This document shows, in pieces, positions 17,973-25,973 of a DNA stretch of 64,000 nucleotides. Under the pieces are notes generated by a model, which ran no database searches, was not told where the DNA came from, and saw nothing but the letters and a program-made list of their open reading frames with translations. The translations under genes and the position numbers were made by a program. How positions within the stretch are numbered: the first letter of the stretch is position 1; every line of letters starts with the position of its first letter. Source of the DNA: Chitinophaga terrae (ex Kim and Jung 2007) (lineage in GTDB: Bacteria > Bacteroidota > Bacteroidia > Chitinophagales > Chitinophagaceae); the NCBI RefSeq assembly GCF_900107795.1, contig NZ_FNRL01000008.1:186001-250000 (forward strand), given 5' to 3'.

Positions 17973-18683
17973 TTAACTGACCTTCAGCATATATCCAACC
18001 TTATACACATTTTCGATAGACACCCGCCTGGAAACCTTGAACATCCGGCGAAGCCGTGAAATAAAGACTTCAAGACTTTTGCCATTGAAATAATCGTCGG
18101 CTCCCCAGAGTTGCAGGAGGATCTCGTTTTTGCGGACCACAGAATTGGCCTGCCTGTATAAGTATTCCAGCAATTCCGACTCGCGCAGGGTGAGCATCTT
18201 TTGCACATTACCGGGAAGTATAACGCAAAGCTGGTTTTTGAGATAAGTGATGTCTCCTATCAGGATAGAGGATTCAGGAATTGCTACCGGTTTTGTTGGA
18301 TGTTCGGAAATCCTTGATATGATGTTATTCGCCCTTAGCACCAGTTCTTCGATCTCAAAGGGTTTCCCGATATAGTCGATGGCGCCCAGGCCAAGCCCTT
18401 GTAAACGATCTTGCTTCTCATTCCTGGCCGTCAGGAACAGGAATACCTGCCCCGGATTTTGCTTACCGATCTGTTGGGCAAGCTCAAACCCGTTGCTATC
18501 CGGCAAGCCCACATCTATAATAAATAATTTCACCGCCTTCGTATGCGTTGCAAAGAAGTTGAGCGTTTCAGCGGCAGTGGTGAACCAGCGCAAATTGAAA
18601 GTCTTTAGTTTCAGGTACTCAGATACTACATTCCCCAGGTCAACATCATCTTCCACTAAAACAATATCATAGGTCGCTAACAT
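17973..18683 (-). CDS. OmpR-family DNA-binding response regulator
   Basis: Two-component response regulator. The receiver domain (1-120) shows the acidic pair E11/D12 in LVEDDVDLG and the phospho-acceptor D57 in IIDVGLPDSNGFEL; the C-terminal winged-helix DNA-binding domain (about 140-236) ends in VYKVGYMLKVS. It starts inside the stop codon of the upstream kinase gene (TAATG junction), so the two are translationally coupled. The pair is divergent from a fucosidase-like gene, a possible target. Confidence 0.93.
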   Translation of the reverse strand: MLATYDIVLVEDDVDLGNVVSEYLKLKTFNLRWFTTAAETLNFFATHTKAVKLFIIDVGLPDSNGFELAQQIGKQNPGQVFLFLTARNEKQDRLQGLGLGAIDYIGKPFEIEELVLRANNIISRISEHPTKPVAIPESSILIGDITYLKNQLCVILPGNVQKMLTLRESELLEYLYRQANSVVRKNEILLQLWGADDYFNGKSLEVFISRLRRMFKVSRRVSIENVYKVGYMLKVS

Positions 18684-20104
18684 TAACTAAAAGATTTAAG
18701 TTCAGGTTTGGGAATATGTATGGCAAACTCGCTTCCCTGTTCTGTTGCTGATGTTACTGTGATCTTCCAGCCATGAGCTGCTGTACATTCTTTTACATAG
18801 TAAAGCCCTAAGCCTAACCCTTGTTTATTTGTACCCCGGCGGAATTTTTCAAAGATATGCTGTTTCATCTCATTATCTATGCCATTGCCATTATCCTGTA
18901 CGCTGATCACTATTTCGGATCCTTTTACCGCTATGGCAACCGATGTACGTTTCTGGGCTTTGCTGTTATGCCTGAAGGCATTATCCAACAGGTTCGTGAG
19001 CATGGTAGTAAAGGCAAACCTGTCTATATCTGCGAACAGTTCTACAGGGGCCGGATCAAAAGTAAGTTTTTCATTTTCAGAGAGCTTCAGCGAATAATCA
19101 TTAACCAATACCATTATGAAATAGTTCAGTTCTGTTGCTTCCAGTTCCAGTTTTTCTTTTATCATCGAAACATCCAGCAATTGGTTGACATGCGATTGCA
19201 GCCTGCGGGCCTGCCGTTCCAGGATGTCGGCCAATGCGCTGATCCTGTCTTTATCTTTTTGTACATCTGCGTCTCTCAGGCTCTTCCCGGCAACCAGGAT
19301 GGTTGATATAGGCGTGTTGAATTCATGTTTGATGCTATGGATAAAGTCCGTTTTCATTTCTGCATCTTTCTTCTGCTTCATCCAATTCCTGGCAGTATAG
19401 TAATTGATGGATACCATTACCGCGATACATATCAGCGCCAGTATAAAAGTCGGGAGCATCTGCAATGCGACGCGGAATAAACGGTTAGGCCGGTCGGCAA
19501 ACAGGTCGAACGTGATGCGGTAGCTGTAATCCAGCATTCCGCTTACCGCCACGCTGGTAACCATATTTTCCTGTTGCGGATGTTCCAGTTGCCCGTCTAC
19601 GATAAAACCAAAAGGTGTGGAGTAAGCCGCCGGGATATTGCCTTGCTGTTGCCTGCTGTCGTACAGCCAGATGTTGCCGGAATCCCTGTGGAAATTCAAT
19701 TCAATGCGCTGCACCGTTAACAGGTACCGGATATTGGTGTCGAGCTTGTTTCGCTGCACGATGCTGTGAAAAACACTGTCCATCGTACTTCCGGATCTGA
19801 GCCGCTCACAAAGCGCGAGCGATACTTTGCCGCTAAGTTCATTAAAGTCTGCCGGGTTTGTATACCAGGCTGCTTTAAGGGCCGGCATGTAATGCCGGAG
19901 AATAGAGTCGATAATAATACCGCCGCCGCTATATACTTTATCATCAGGAATGCTTTTGCCATATTCCGCTTCCAGCAGTCCTCTTTCACTAATATTATAA
20001 TCGCGGTCTTTCAGTGTAAAGGTGTTGTAAATTAGTATTAAATGAACAAACACCAGTATCACGAATGAAAGGATAACGGCTATCTTATAATTTTTACTGA
20101 TCAT
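18683..20104 (-). CDS. Membrane sensor histidine kinase
   Basis: Partner kinase of the response regulator that follows. It has a transmembrane helix at about 8-28, an extracytoplasmic sensor region of about 185 residues, and a second helix at about 217-236. The HisKA dimerisation domain has the phospho-accepting H260 in IKHEFNTP, and the ATPase domain has the N box LLDNAFRHN, VQDNGNGI and GLGLGLYYVKE. The 473-aa length is normal. The sensor domain matches nothing I can name, so the signal is unknown. Its start lies 146 bases from the divergent GH29 gene. Confidence 0.93.
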   Translation of the reverse strand: MISKNYKIAVILSFVILVFVHLILIYNTFTLKDRDYNISERGLLEAEYGKSIPDDKVYSGGGIIIDSILRHYMPALKAAWYTNPADFNELSGKVSLALCERLRSGSTMDSVFHSIVQRNKLDTNIRYLLTVQRIELNFHRDSGNIWLYDSRQQQGNIPAAYSTPFGFIVDGQLEHPQQENMVTSVAVSGMLDYSYRITFDLFADRPNRLFRVALQMLPTFILALICIAVMVSINYYTARNWMKQKKDAEMKTDFIHSIKHEFNTPISTILVAGKSLRDADVQKDKDRISALADILERQARRLQSHVNQLLDVSMIKEKLELEATELNYFIMVLVNDYSLKLSENEKLTFDPAPVELFADIDRFAFTTMLTNLLDNAFRHNSKAQKRTSVAIAVKGSEIVISVQDNGNGIDNEMKQHIFEKFRRGTNKQGLGLGLYYVKECTAAHGWKITVTSATEQGSEFAIHIPKPELKSFS

Positions 20105-20218
20105 CGCTCCGGGTCATAGCTTATAAAAGTAAAGGATTTCCTTCAACTTTTACTGCCGTTAAGCTTTCGTTAGGTATTCATTATGCTTCTGTTAGCCGAA
20201 GGCAAACAGGGAAGAAAG

Positions 20219-20226
20219 TAGATTTG
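20219..20226 (+). promoter_or_regulatory. -7 promoter element of the GH29 gene
   Basis: TAGATTTG fits TAnnTTTG exactly, 24 bases before the ATG at 20251. An in-frame TTG at 20224 lies inside this element, which argues that TTG is not the start codon. Confidence 0.45.
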
Positions 20227-20250
20227 TACACTATAAATCAAAATCCAATA

Positions 20251-21669
20251 ATGGAAAAAGTAATGATTAGAAAAAAAGCTGTCCTGCTGCTGCTGTTTTG
20301 TATAGCCATATGGCAGGTGAACACGCAGGCGCAATCAGCTAAAGGCAGGTCTTTGCCGGATCTGCAGCAGGAGTTTGTGAACCTGGGCTTTGGTATGTTT
20401 ATCCACTACGGTATGCCAACCTTTATGGACCAGGATTGGTCTGATCCGAATGCGCCGCTGTCGCTTTTCAAATCTCCCAAATTTGATGCAGACCAGTGGG
20501 CTAAAGCCGCGAAATCGGCCAATATGACCTATGGTTGCCTCACTACTAAACACCATAGCGGATTCCCTATATGGAATACGAAAACAACCGACTATAACGT
20601 AATGCACACGCCTTTTGGAAGGGATGTGGTGAAAGAATACGCGGATGCATTTCGCCGGCATGGACTGAAAGTAATGTTATATTATTCCATTCTTGATACT
20701 CATCATGGCATCAGGCCTAACCAGATAACGCCTGAGCATATCAAAATGATAAAGGACCAGTTAACAGAATTGCTGACCAATTACGGGGAGATCACGGCGC
20801 TGATCATTGACGGTTGGGATGCGCCATGGTCGCGTATTTCGTACGATGATGTACCGTTCGAGGATATTTACAACCTGGTTAAAAAACTGCAACCGAACTG
20901 CCTGTTGATGGATCTTAACGCTGCGAAGTACCCGAGCGATGCACTTTTCTATACAGACATTAAATCCTATGAACAGGGTGCGGGCCAGTTCATTTCCAAA
21001 GAACATAACAAACTGCCTGCCCTGGCATGTTTGCCATTGCAACAGAACTGGTTCTGGAAAACAGGTTTTCCAACCACTCCTGTAAAGGATGTAAATGAAC
21101 TGGTGAATAAATTCGTTATTCCTTACAATAATGCGTATTGCAACTTCATCCTGAATGTAGCGCCTAACAGCGATGGGTTGATAGACGACAATGCATTGGA
21201 GGCATTAAAAAAGATAGGAACTATTTACAAGGCTCCGGTAAAATTTGCGCAGATCCCGGCTCATGATGCGCCCATCATTTCCAGCAACCTGGCTAAACAT
21301 GTTAAGAGCAACAGTAGCTGGGGAGATGACATGAATATCATGGACCTGGCGAACGACGATAACTTCGGTTCTGCTTGGGTATCTAACTACACGGTAAAAG
21401 AGCCCTGGTATGAGCTGGATTTCGGAAGGGCCAAAGGTATTAACATGGTGGTTATAACAGAAGGAAGAAATGCGGGTGCGAAGTATATATTGCAATACTT
21501 TGCAAATGGGGAATGGAAAAAGATACCTGCTGAGCAGAAAAATACCTCCGGCAGGGTGAAGATCTTCCGCTTCGACAGGGTATGGGCCGAACGCCTGAAA
21601 TTGGAGATCACGCCAGGAAAAGAGCAAGTGGTGATACAGGAAGTGGGAGTATATAATGAACGCAGATAA
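20251..21669 (+). CDS. Alpha-L-fucosidase-like glycoside hydrolase, GH29 family, with C-terminal discoidin-like domain
   Basis: Predicted to release alpha-linked L-fucose from glycans. A signal peptide covers about 1-28 (ending NTQAQ), so it is exported. The GH29 barrel shows LGFGMFIHYG, the TKHHSGF motif at 99-105 (most relatives have HHDGF), and IIDGWD with D187 where the catalytic nucleophile sits in the family. The general acid is not obvious. After about residue 340 there is a beta-sandwich resembling F5/8-type C carbohydrate-binding domains (WYELDFGRAKGINMVVITE, ending VQEVGVYNERR-like sequence). 472 aa. ATG 20251 is chosen over the upstream TTG. It is divergent from a two-component system and ends at a strong terminator. 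Confidence 0.85.
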   Translation: MEKVMIRKKAVLLLLFCIAIWQVNTQAQSAKGRSLPDLQQEFVNLGFGMFIHYGMPTFMDQDWSDPNAPLSLFKSPKFDADQWAKAAKSANMTYGCLTTKHHSGFPIWNTKTTDYNVMHTPFGRDVVKEYADAFRRHGLKVMLYYSILDTHHGIRPNQITPEHIKMIKDQLTELLTNYGEITALIIDGWDAPWSRISYDDVPFEDIYNLVKKLQPNCLLMDLNAAKYPSDALFYTDIKSYEQGAGQFISKEHNKLPALACLPLQQNWFWKTGFPTTPVKDVNELVNKFVIPYNNAYCNFILNVAPNSDGLIDDNALEALKKIGTIYKAPVKFAQIPAHDAPIISSNLAKHVKSNSSWGDDMNIMDLANDDNFGSAWVSNYTVKEPWYELDFGRAKGINMVVITEGRNAGAKYILQYFANGEWKKIPAEQKNTSGRVKIFRFDRVWAERLKLEITPGKEQVVIQEVGVYNERR

Positions 21670-21694
21670 TAACTAAATTCATCTTAAGAGAACG

Positions 21695-21726
21695 GCCTGC
21701 CAGCTTCCTGGCAGGCTCTCTTTTTT
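21695..21726 (+). terminator. Intrinsic terminator of the GH29 gene
   Basis: GCCTGCCAG (21695-21703) pairs with CTGGCAGGC (21708-21716), followed by CTC and a run of six T that runs into the end of the convergent hydrolase gene. Confidence 0.85.
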
Positions 21727-22459
21727 ACTTCAGTATTTCTTCCAGGAACATCAGCGTGTGTTGCCATGCTCTTTTTGCCATTACTTCATTGTAATCAGGA
21801 GAAGTAGGATTGGTGAAAGTATGCTTGCTGTGCGCATAAGTGATGATCTGCCAGTCGGCTTTTCCTTCGTTCATTTCCTTTACCAGGTTAGTAAGATCTT
21901 CAGGTTTTACGCTGGCGTCATCTGCCGGGTTTTCTATCAGCATAGCCATATTCAGCGGGCCATTGGGCCTGTCGGCCGCTTTTGCAAGTCCGCCGTGGAT
22001 AGATACCACGCCTTTCACCGGAAGTTGTCCCCTGGCGGCTTCCAGCGCTCCGGATCCGCCGAAGCAATATCCTATTACCACAACTTTTTCGGCGCCGGCT
22101 TTCTTCAATTGTTCCAGGGCGGCTGCAATGCGTTGCTGGTATGCTTTGTAATCCTGCTTGTACTGGCTGGAGAGTTTAGCTGCAGCGCCGTTGTCGGCGG
22201 GTATATTTCCTTCCCCGTATATATCCGCTACAAAAGCGATATATCCTTCTTTTTCGAGTGCAATGGCAGCATCTTTCGCTTCATCGTCGATCCCTTTCCA
22301 GGCGGGGAGGATCAAAACGCCCGGCAGTTTTTTGCCTGTATTGGATGTTACCAGCCCGTTGAGCTTCTGGCTGCCATCGGCGTAGCTTACAGGCTTCAGG
22401 TTTTGGGCAGAAGCGGCGAGGCCGCCAAGTAAAGCCGTCATAAGAAGTAATTTGTACAT
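21725..22459 (-). CDS. Dienelactone hydrolase family protein, secreted
   Basis: Alpha/beta hydrolase of the dienelactone hydrolase family; the natural substrate of such secreted members is generally unknown. A signal peptide ends near residue 18 (AASAQ). The Cys-Asp-His triad is visible: nucleophile C132 in VIGYCFGGSGAL, D180 in ENPADDASV, and H213 in HSKHTFTNP. The 244-aa length is normal with the signal. It is monocistronic, convergent with GH29 and divergent from an unknown gene. Confidence 0.9.
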   Translation of the reverse strand: MYKLLLMTALLGGLAASAQNLKPVSYADGSQKLNGLVTSNTGKKLPGVLILPAWKGIDDEAKDAAIALEKEGYIAFVADIYGEGNIPADNGAAAKLSSQYKQDYKAYQQRIAAALEQLKKAGAEKVVVIGYCFGGSGALEAARGQLPVKGVVSIHGGLAKAADRPNGPLNMAMLIENPADDASVKPEDLTNLVKEMNEGKADWQIITYAHSKHTFTNPTSPDYNEVMAKRAWQHTLMFLEEILK

Positions 22460-22585
22460 ATTGTTGCTGTTATAATAAGGTTGTGAATAATTTGAAACGA
22501 ATTATACGTTTTCTTTTACTTAAATTAGGATATTGAGTTAGCAGTTCGGGCATTGGCCATAATAACTTAACATTTGTTACATACT

Positions 22586-23113
22586 ATGAAATTAAGGAAA
22601 GAAATAGAACCGCAGATACACGTTGCTGAATTCCGTTATCCTAAAGTGTTGCAATGCATCATGGATTATGATGCCTATCTCTCTACCAATGATGATGAAG
22701 ACAGAAGTGAATATACCAAATTAACTGAAAGGCTGCAACAGCTAACAGGGAAGGATATATCAACCTATAATCTCTGGGAATGGTGGGAGGAAGAAGGAGC
22801 GGAAGTACTTGCTTTCAGGATCAGCCTGCCAGCCCCGAAACAGGTGAACGATTTTTCTAAAATTGAGCTCACGGAAGTGATCCGGCGAATGGGAAGTTAC
22901 CGGCAGCCGGAAGCCGGCTGGGAAGAACAAACCTTTGAAGAAAATTTTCGTATATACCTGGTCGATTACTACCATGAGCTTTTAAAGCTGAACTTCAAAA
23001 CATATAACTACCAGAAAATATTCGGACCGCAGCGAAGCAGGGACCATAAACCAGGCTGGCTGACAGATGAGGAAAAAGTGGCGGCGCTGTGGAACGACGG
23101 CAATTTTAAATAA
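22586..23113 (+). CDS. Protein of unknown function
   Basis: I do not recognise this family. 175 aa, no signal peptide or membrane helix, acidic and rich in Trp/Tyr/Glu (YNLWEWWEEEGAEV). It is probably cytoplasmic. The open frame can be extended to a TTG at 22574, but ATG 22586 is the natural start. Its stop codon is immediately followed, in the same frame, by the decayed 3' end of a berberine-bridge-type oxidase gene, so the gene may have been inserted next to, or have replaced, that oxidase. Confidence 0.7.
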   Translation: MKLRKEIEPQIHVAEFRYPKVLQCIMDYDAYLSTNDDEDRSEYTKLTERLQQLTGKDISTYNLWEWWEEEGAEVLAFRISLPAPKQVNDFSKIELTEVIRRMGSYRQPEAGWEEQTFEENFRIYLVDYYHELLKLNFKTYNYQKIFGPQRSRDHKPGWLTDEEKVAALWNDGNFK

Positions 23114-23224
23114 TGGCCGGCGTTTTTTTATAAAGAGAATGACCTCCGACTTCAACAGGTAAAAGCCAAATGGGACCCGCTGAATATTTTCAACCATGCG
23201 ATGTCGATCCGGGTAGCAGAGTAG
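23114..23224 (+). pseudogene. Remnant: C-terminus of a FAD-linked (berberine bridge enzyme-type) oxidase
   Basis: Translation from 23132 to the TAG at 23222 gives KENDLRLQQVKAKWDP followed by LNIFNHAMSIRVAE. This closely resembles the C-terminal BBE segment of FAD-linked oxidases, where the pattern is a rLqxvKakyDPxnxFxxxqSI signature at the very end. Nothing of the FAD-binding domain is present upstream; the preceding gene is unrelated. It is therefore a gene fragment without a start, read in frame with, but after the stop of, the upstream gene. Confidence 0.7.
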
Positions 23225-23226
23225 CG

Positions 23227-24405
23227 TTACTTACCAGCGGGAGTTGTTTGCAGGAACGGTCCTACTTTCTTTGTAAATATTCCCTGTTCATATCCCGTCC
23301 AGGCATCTATCATCTTCCCGTCGGGAGACACTATTACATAATGAGGAATACCTGTAACGCCATACCTGGCGGCTAACCCGCCCATGCCATATTTATCGTT
23401 CAGGTTCACCCAATTGATATTTTCGTTTTTAGATATCTTCTGCCATATCTCTTTGTCGCTATCCATGTTGATGCTGATCACGGTCAGTTGATTGGCCAGG
23501 CTGTCGGATAACGATCTGAGCTCGGGCATTGCCATGATACAGGGACCACAACCTACGCTCCAGAAATCCAGCAAGAGGTATTTGCCCTGGTATTCGGATA
23601 AACGGTGCATGTTGTTGGATGCATCTGCCAGCACCGTATCTGCCATAGGTTCGCCGGTTTTAACAACGGGAGGAGGAAAGAGGCTATTTTTGATCAGCAC
23701 ACCGTTCCTGCTTTGCTGTTGTTGGGGACTAAGCCGTTTATAAAGTTCCAGGGTTTGATTACGGTAACGGTTTTTGGGGTCCAGTTTAATGTCCAAAGCA
23801 AATCCGGCCAGTATTTCGATCCAGGAATCTGTTACAGGCAACTTTTGCAACAATGTCATGTTAGTTTGCTGCACTTTCGCATATTCTTCATTATAAACAT
23901 CTCTCAGGGAATCGCGTGTTTTGCGGAGCAGTTTCTTTTCCTCTTCTGTTGCCTGCCGGGCTTTGACAGAGAGGGCTTCCTGCTCCATATCAGACCTTTG
24001 CATGGCATCCCAGGCCTTGCGGGAGGCGAAGATGTACCTGTCGGCTTCCTGCTGTAGAGGAACCGGGCTTTTTATTTCCCAGGTTTTGAACAGGTAGTCT
24101 TTACCGGTAATCCTGACCGTGCTGCCAGGACTTACCCAGATGGCGCGGGTCATGGGCGGGAATTTATCGCCCACTCCTGTGATCATATAGCGGGTGGGAA
24201 CGGAACAGGTATCGCTGAAGGTAAAACTACCATTACGAATGGTGTCTTTGTGTGCCAGGGTCATGATAGTGCCGTGATCCTGGAGGAGGCCTATCACTTC
24301 CCCGTCGGGCAGTTGAGTTATCTGGCCGCGGATGGTGAAGGTTTGCTGGCCCCGGGCGCAAAGGCCCAGCAGCGACATGGTAATTACAAGGAATGGGATT
24401 CGCAT
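23227..24405 (-). CDS. TlpA-like thioredoxin-fold protein with N-terminal DUF4369-like domain
   Basis: Exported thiol-disulfide protein. A signal peptide ends near residue 19 (LCARGQ). The N-terminal part (about 22-110, TFTIRGQITQLPDGEVIGL) resembles DUF4369, followed by a charged helical linker (about 115-190). The C-terminal thioredoxin domain (about 250-390) has the redox pair C286/C289 in GCGPC and the cis-Pro segment TGIPHYVI. 392 aa. Unlike the other three such proteins in this window it is not attached to a SusC/SusD pair; the YceI lipoprotein gene is divergent. Its partner substrates are unknown. Confidence 0.9.
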   Translation of the reverse strand: MRIPFLVITMSLLGLCARGQQTFTIRGQITQLPDGEVIGLLQDHGTIMTLAHKDTIRNGSFTFSDTCSVPTRYMITGVGDKFPPMTRAIWVSPGSTVRITGKDYLFKTWEIKSPVPLQQEADRYIFASRKAWDAMQRSDMEQEALSVKARQATEEEKKLLRKTRDSLRDVYNEEYAKVQQTNMTLLQKLPVTDSWIEILAGFALDIKLDPKNRYRNQTLELYKRLSPQQQQSRNGVLIKNSLFPPPVVKTGEPMADTVLADASNNMHRLSEYQGKYLLLDFWSVGCGPCIMAMPELRSLSDSLANQLTVISINMDSDKEIWQKISKNENINWVNLNDKYGMGGLAARYGVTGIPHYVIVSPDGKMIDAWTGYEQGIFTKKVGPFLQTTPAGK

Positions 24406-24578
24406 ATTTGATGGCGGTTTGGGATAGTGAATTTATTCGAAACAATGTTAAGACAACGATAAATGTCGGGCTAGATGAGATTAGCTGTTTTCCGGTGAGC
24501 AGGCGGTACAATTGTAATCAAATTGTTAAAAGATTGATGTATTTCGATATGTTGTATCTACATTAGTCATTAATCCCT

Positions 24579-24586
24579 TAGTTTTG
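24579..24586 (+). promoter_or_regulatory. -7 promoter element of the yceI-like gene
   Basis: TAGTTTTG is an exact TAnnTTTG match 31 bases before the start codon. A TTG at 24552-24554 is 24 bases upstream, one base beyond the usual 17-23 spacing. Confidence 0.45.
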
Positions 24587-24617
24587 CCAAACTATTATAT
24601 AGTAAATTACCAAATTC

Positions 24618-25292
24618 ATGAAACACACAGTACCAGCATTTGCAATGCTCCTCGCTCTCGCGGCCTGCGGCGGCGGCGCTTCTACCGACCAGGCTAAAAC
24701 TGAAGCAAAACAGGAAGTAGCTGCCACAACAGGTGCAGCCTTCGCTATTGACACAACAACTACAACTGTACAGTGGCGCGCAACTCACAAAGGCGGATTT
24801 GCCCCCCGTTTTGGTGTTATCAAAGTTACTGATGGAAGTCTGACAGTTGACAATGGTGCAGTTACCGGCGGAAGCTTCGACGTTAACATGAACTCGCTGA
24901 CTACAGACCCTGCATCTGTTACGGAGAAAGACAAAAAATCCACTGACCTGGATGGTCACCTGAAAAGTGCTGACTTCTTTGATGTAGCGAAATATCCTAC
25001 AGCAAAGTTCGTGATCACTGGTGTTGCTCCATTCGACAGTACTAAACAAAAAAGTTTGTTGCCAGGTGCTACTAACCTGATCAGCGGTAACCTGACCCTG
25101 AAAGACAGCACCCTGAACATTACTTTCCCTGCGCAAATTGCGGTTAACGGAAATGATGTTGTTGCCAACGCAAAATTCGTGATCGACAGATCTGCCTGGG
25201 GTATCAGCTACAAAACTGATGGTAGCCCGGAAGATTGGTTAATCAGCAAAGATGTTGAAATTGGATTCAGCCTGAAAGCTGCAAAGAAGTAA
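24618..25292 (+). CDS. YceI-family lipoprotein
   Basis: Lipid-binding lipocalin-like protein of the YceI family, whose members bind isoprenoid chains in the periplasm. The lipobox LAAC gives lipidated Cys17, followed by a Gly/Ser/Ala-rich linker to about residue 40. The YceI barrel fills the rest: VQWRATHKGGF, GGSFDVNMNSL, GHLKSADFFDVAKYPTAKF and the final VEIGFSLKA. The 224-aa length is normal. It is monocistronic, with its own promoter-like box and a strong terminator. Confidence 0.93.
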   Translation: MKHTVPAFAMLLALAACGGGASTDQAKTEAKQEVAATTGAAFAIDTTTTTVQWRATHKGGFAPRFGVIKVTDGSLTVDNGAVTGGSFDVNMNSLTTDPASVTEKDKKSTDLDGHLKSADFFDVAKYPTAKFVITGVAPFDSTKQKSLLPGATNLISGNLTLKDSTLNITFPAQIAVNGNDVVANAKFVIDRSAWGISYKTDGSPEDWLISKDVEIGFSLKAAKK

Positions 25293-25331
25293 TTGCATCT
25301 TATCTCGTATCCAAAAGATACCTGCTTAAAC

Positions 25332-25366
25332 AAAAGCCCGTCTCTGCCCTGTAGAGACGGGCTTTT
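25332..25366 (+). terminator. Intrinsic terminator of the yceI-like gene
   Basis: AAAAGCCCGTCTCT (25332-25345) and AGAGACGGGCTTTT (25353-25366) form a perfect 14-bp stem with a 7-base loop ending in four T. Confidence 0.88.
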
Positions 25367-25424
25367 GTCATTATCTGCGGGGTTGAAATTCTTTAGTATT
25401 TTTATAACCGTAAAGGCTAACGTT

Positions 25425-25526
25425 ATGAGATATACGGAGCAGCAACCTCATTCTTCCTTATCGCCATACCTGGATGCGTATTGGCAGGTTGATATGCGGG
25501 GGAGAGGCTCAGCTTTTCTGGTTTAA
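25425..25526 (+). pseudogene. Remnant: N-terminus of an AraC-family regulator
   Basis: A 33-residue frame, MRYTEQQPHSSLSPYLDAYW and on to a stop after GSAFLV, looks like the first strand-helix of AraC regulators with the DUF6597-type N-terminus (pattern PhpxLxpYIdxYW). No sensor remainder or helix-turn-helix follows in any frame, so the gene is truncated. The frame is open upstream to 25293, but the similarity begins at this ATG. Confidence 0.5.
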
Positions 25527-25566
25527 GGTTAACTTTTCAATGTCATCCAAATCCTTATGACGGCCG

Positions 25567-25773
25567 TTACGGATTTAATTTCCTGCTTTTAAAATATTTC
25601 CTGTCCAATTTCGGTTGATCTGTCATCGAAAAACCATAGGCTTGAGCGATGAGATAATAAGCCTGGCGTAAACGTTCAGTGTAAGATACATTTTTGTCAA
25701 AGACATTCTCCGCATCGGCTTCTGCAAACGTTTGGGCTTTAAATGCTGTACGATCTAACTTAAACTCTTTCAT
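25567..25773 (-). CDS. Small hypothetical protein
   Basis: 68 aa from ATG 25773 (MKEFKLDRTAFKAQTFAEAD, then a helical ERLRQAYYLIAQAYGF segment and a C-terminal LDRKYFKSRK). I recall similar small Bacteroidota proteins encoded beside nucleotidyltransferase-like genes, but this is from memory and not certain. Here no such partner is present: the next item downstream is a truncated AraC fragment. It has no signal peptide or membrane segment. Function unknown. Confidence 0.55.
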   Translation of the reverse strand: MKEFKLDRTAFKAQTFAEADAENVFDKNVSYTERLRQAYYLIAQAYGFSMTDQPKLDRKYFKSRKLNP

Positions 25774-25973
25774 TCCCAATAATTTTAAAATAAAGATAGG
25801 TAATTTAAATATGAGACATATCTTCCAGAGCTTTTCTATTAATATAGTAAGTGCTGGCTAATATTGGCGATACCCAAAGCAACAAAGACATCAGCTGCTA
25901 TGTCAGACATCGTTATCTAATGGCACTATCATTGCCGCAAACGGGTACACGACAAGCCTGAAAATTCGTTCTT

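Noticed and set aside
25293..25424. Upstream extension of the AraC remnant frame
   Set aside because: This part covers the yceI terminator and has no similarity to AraC proteins.
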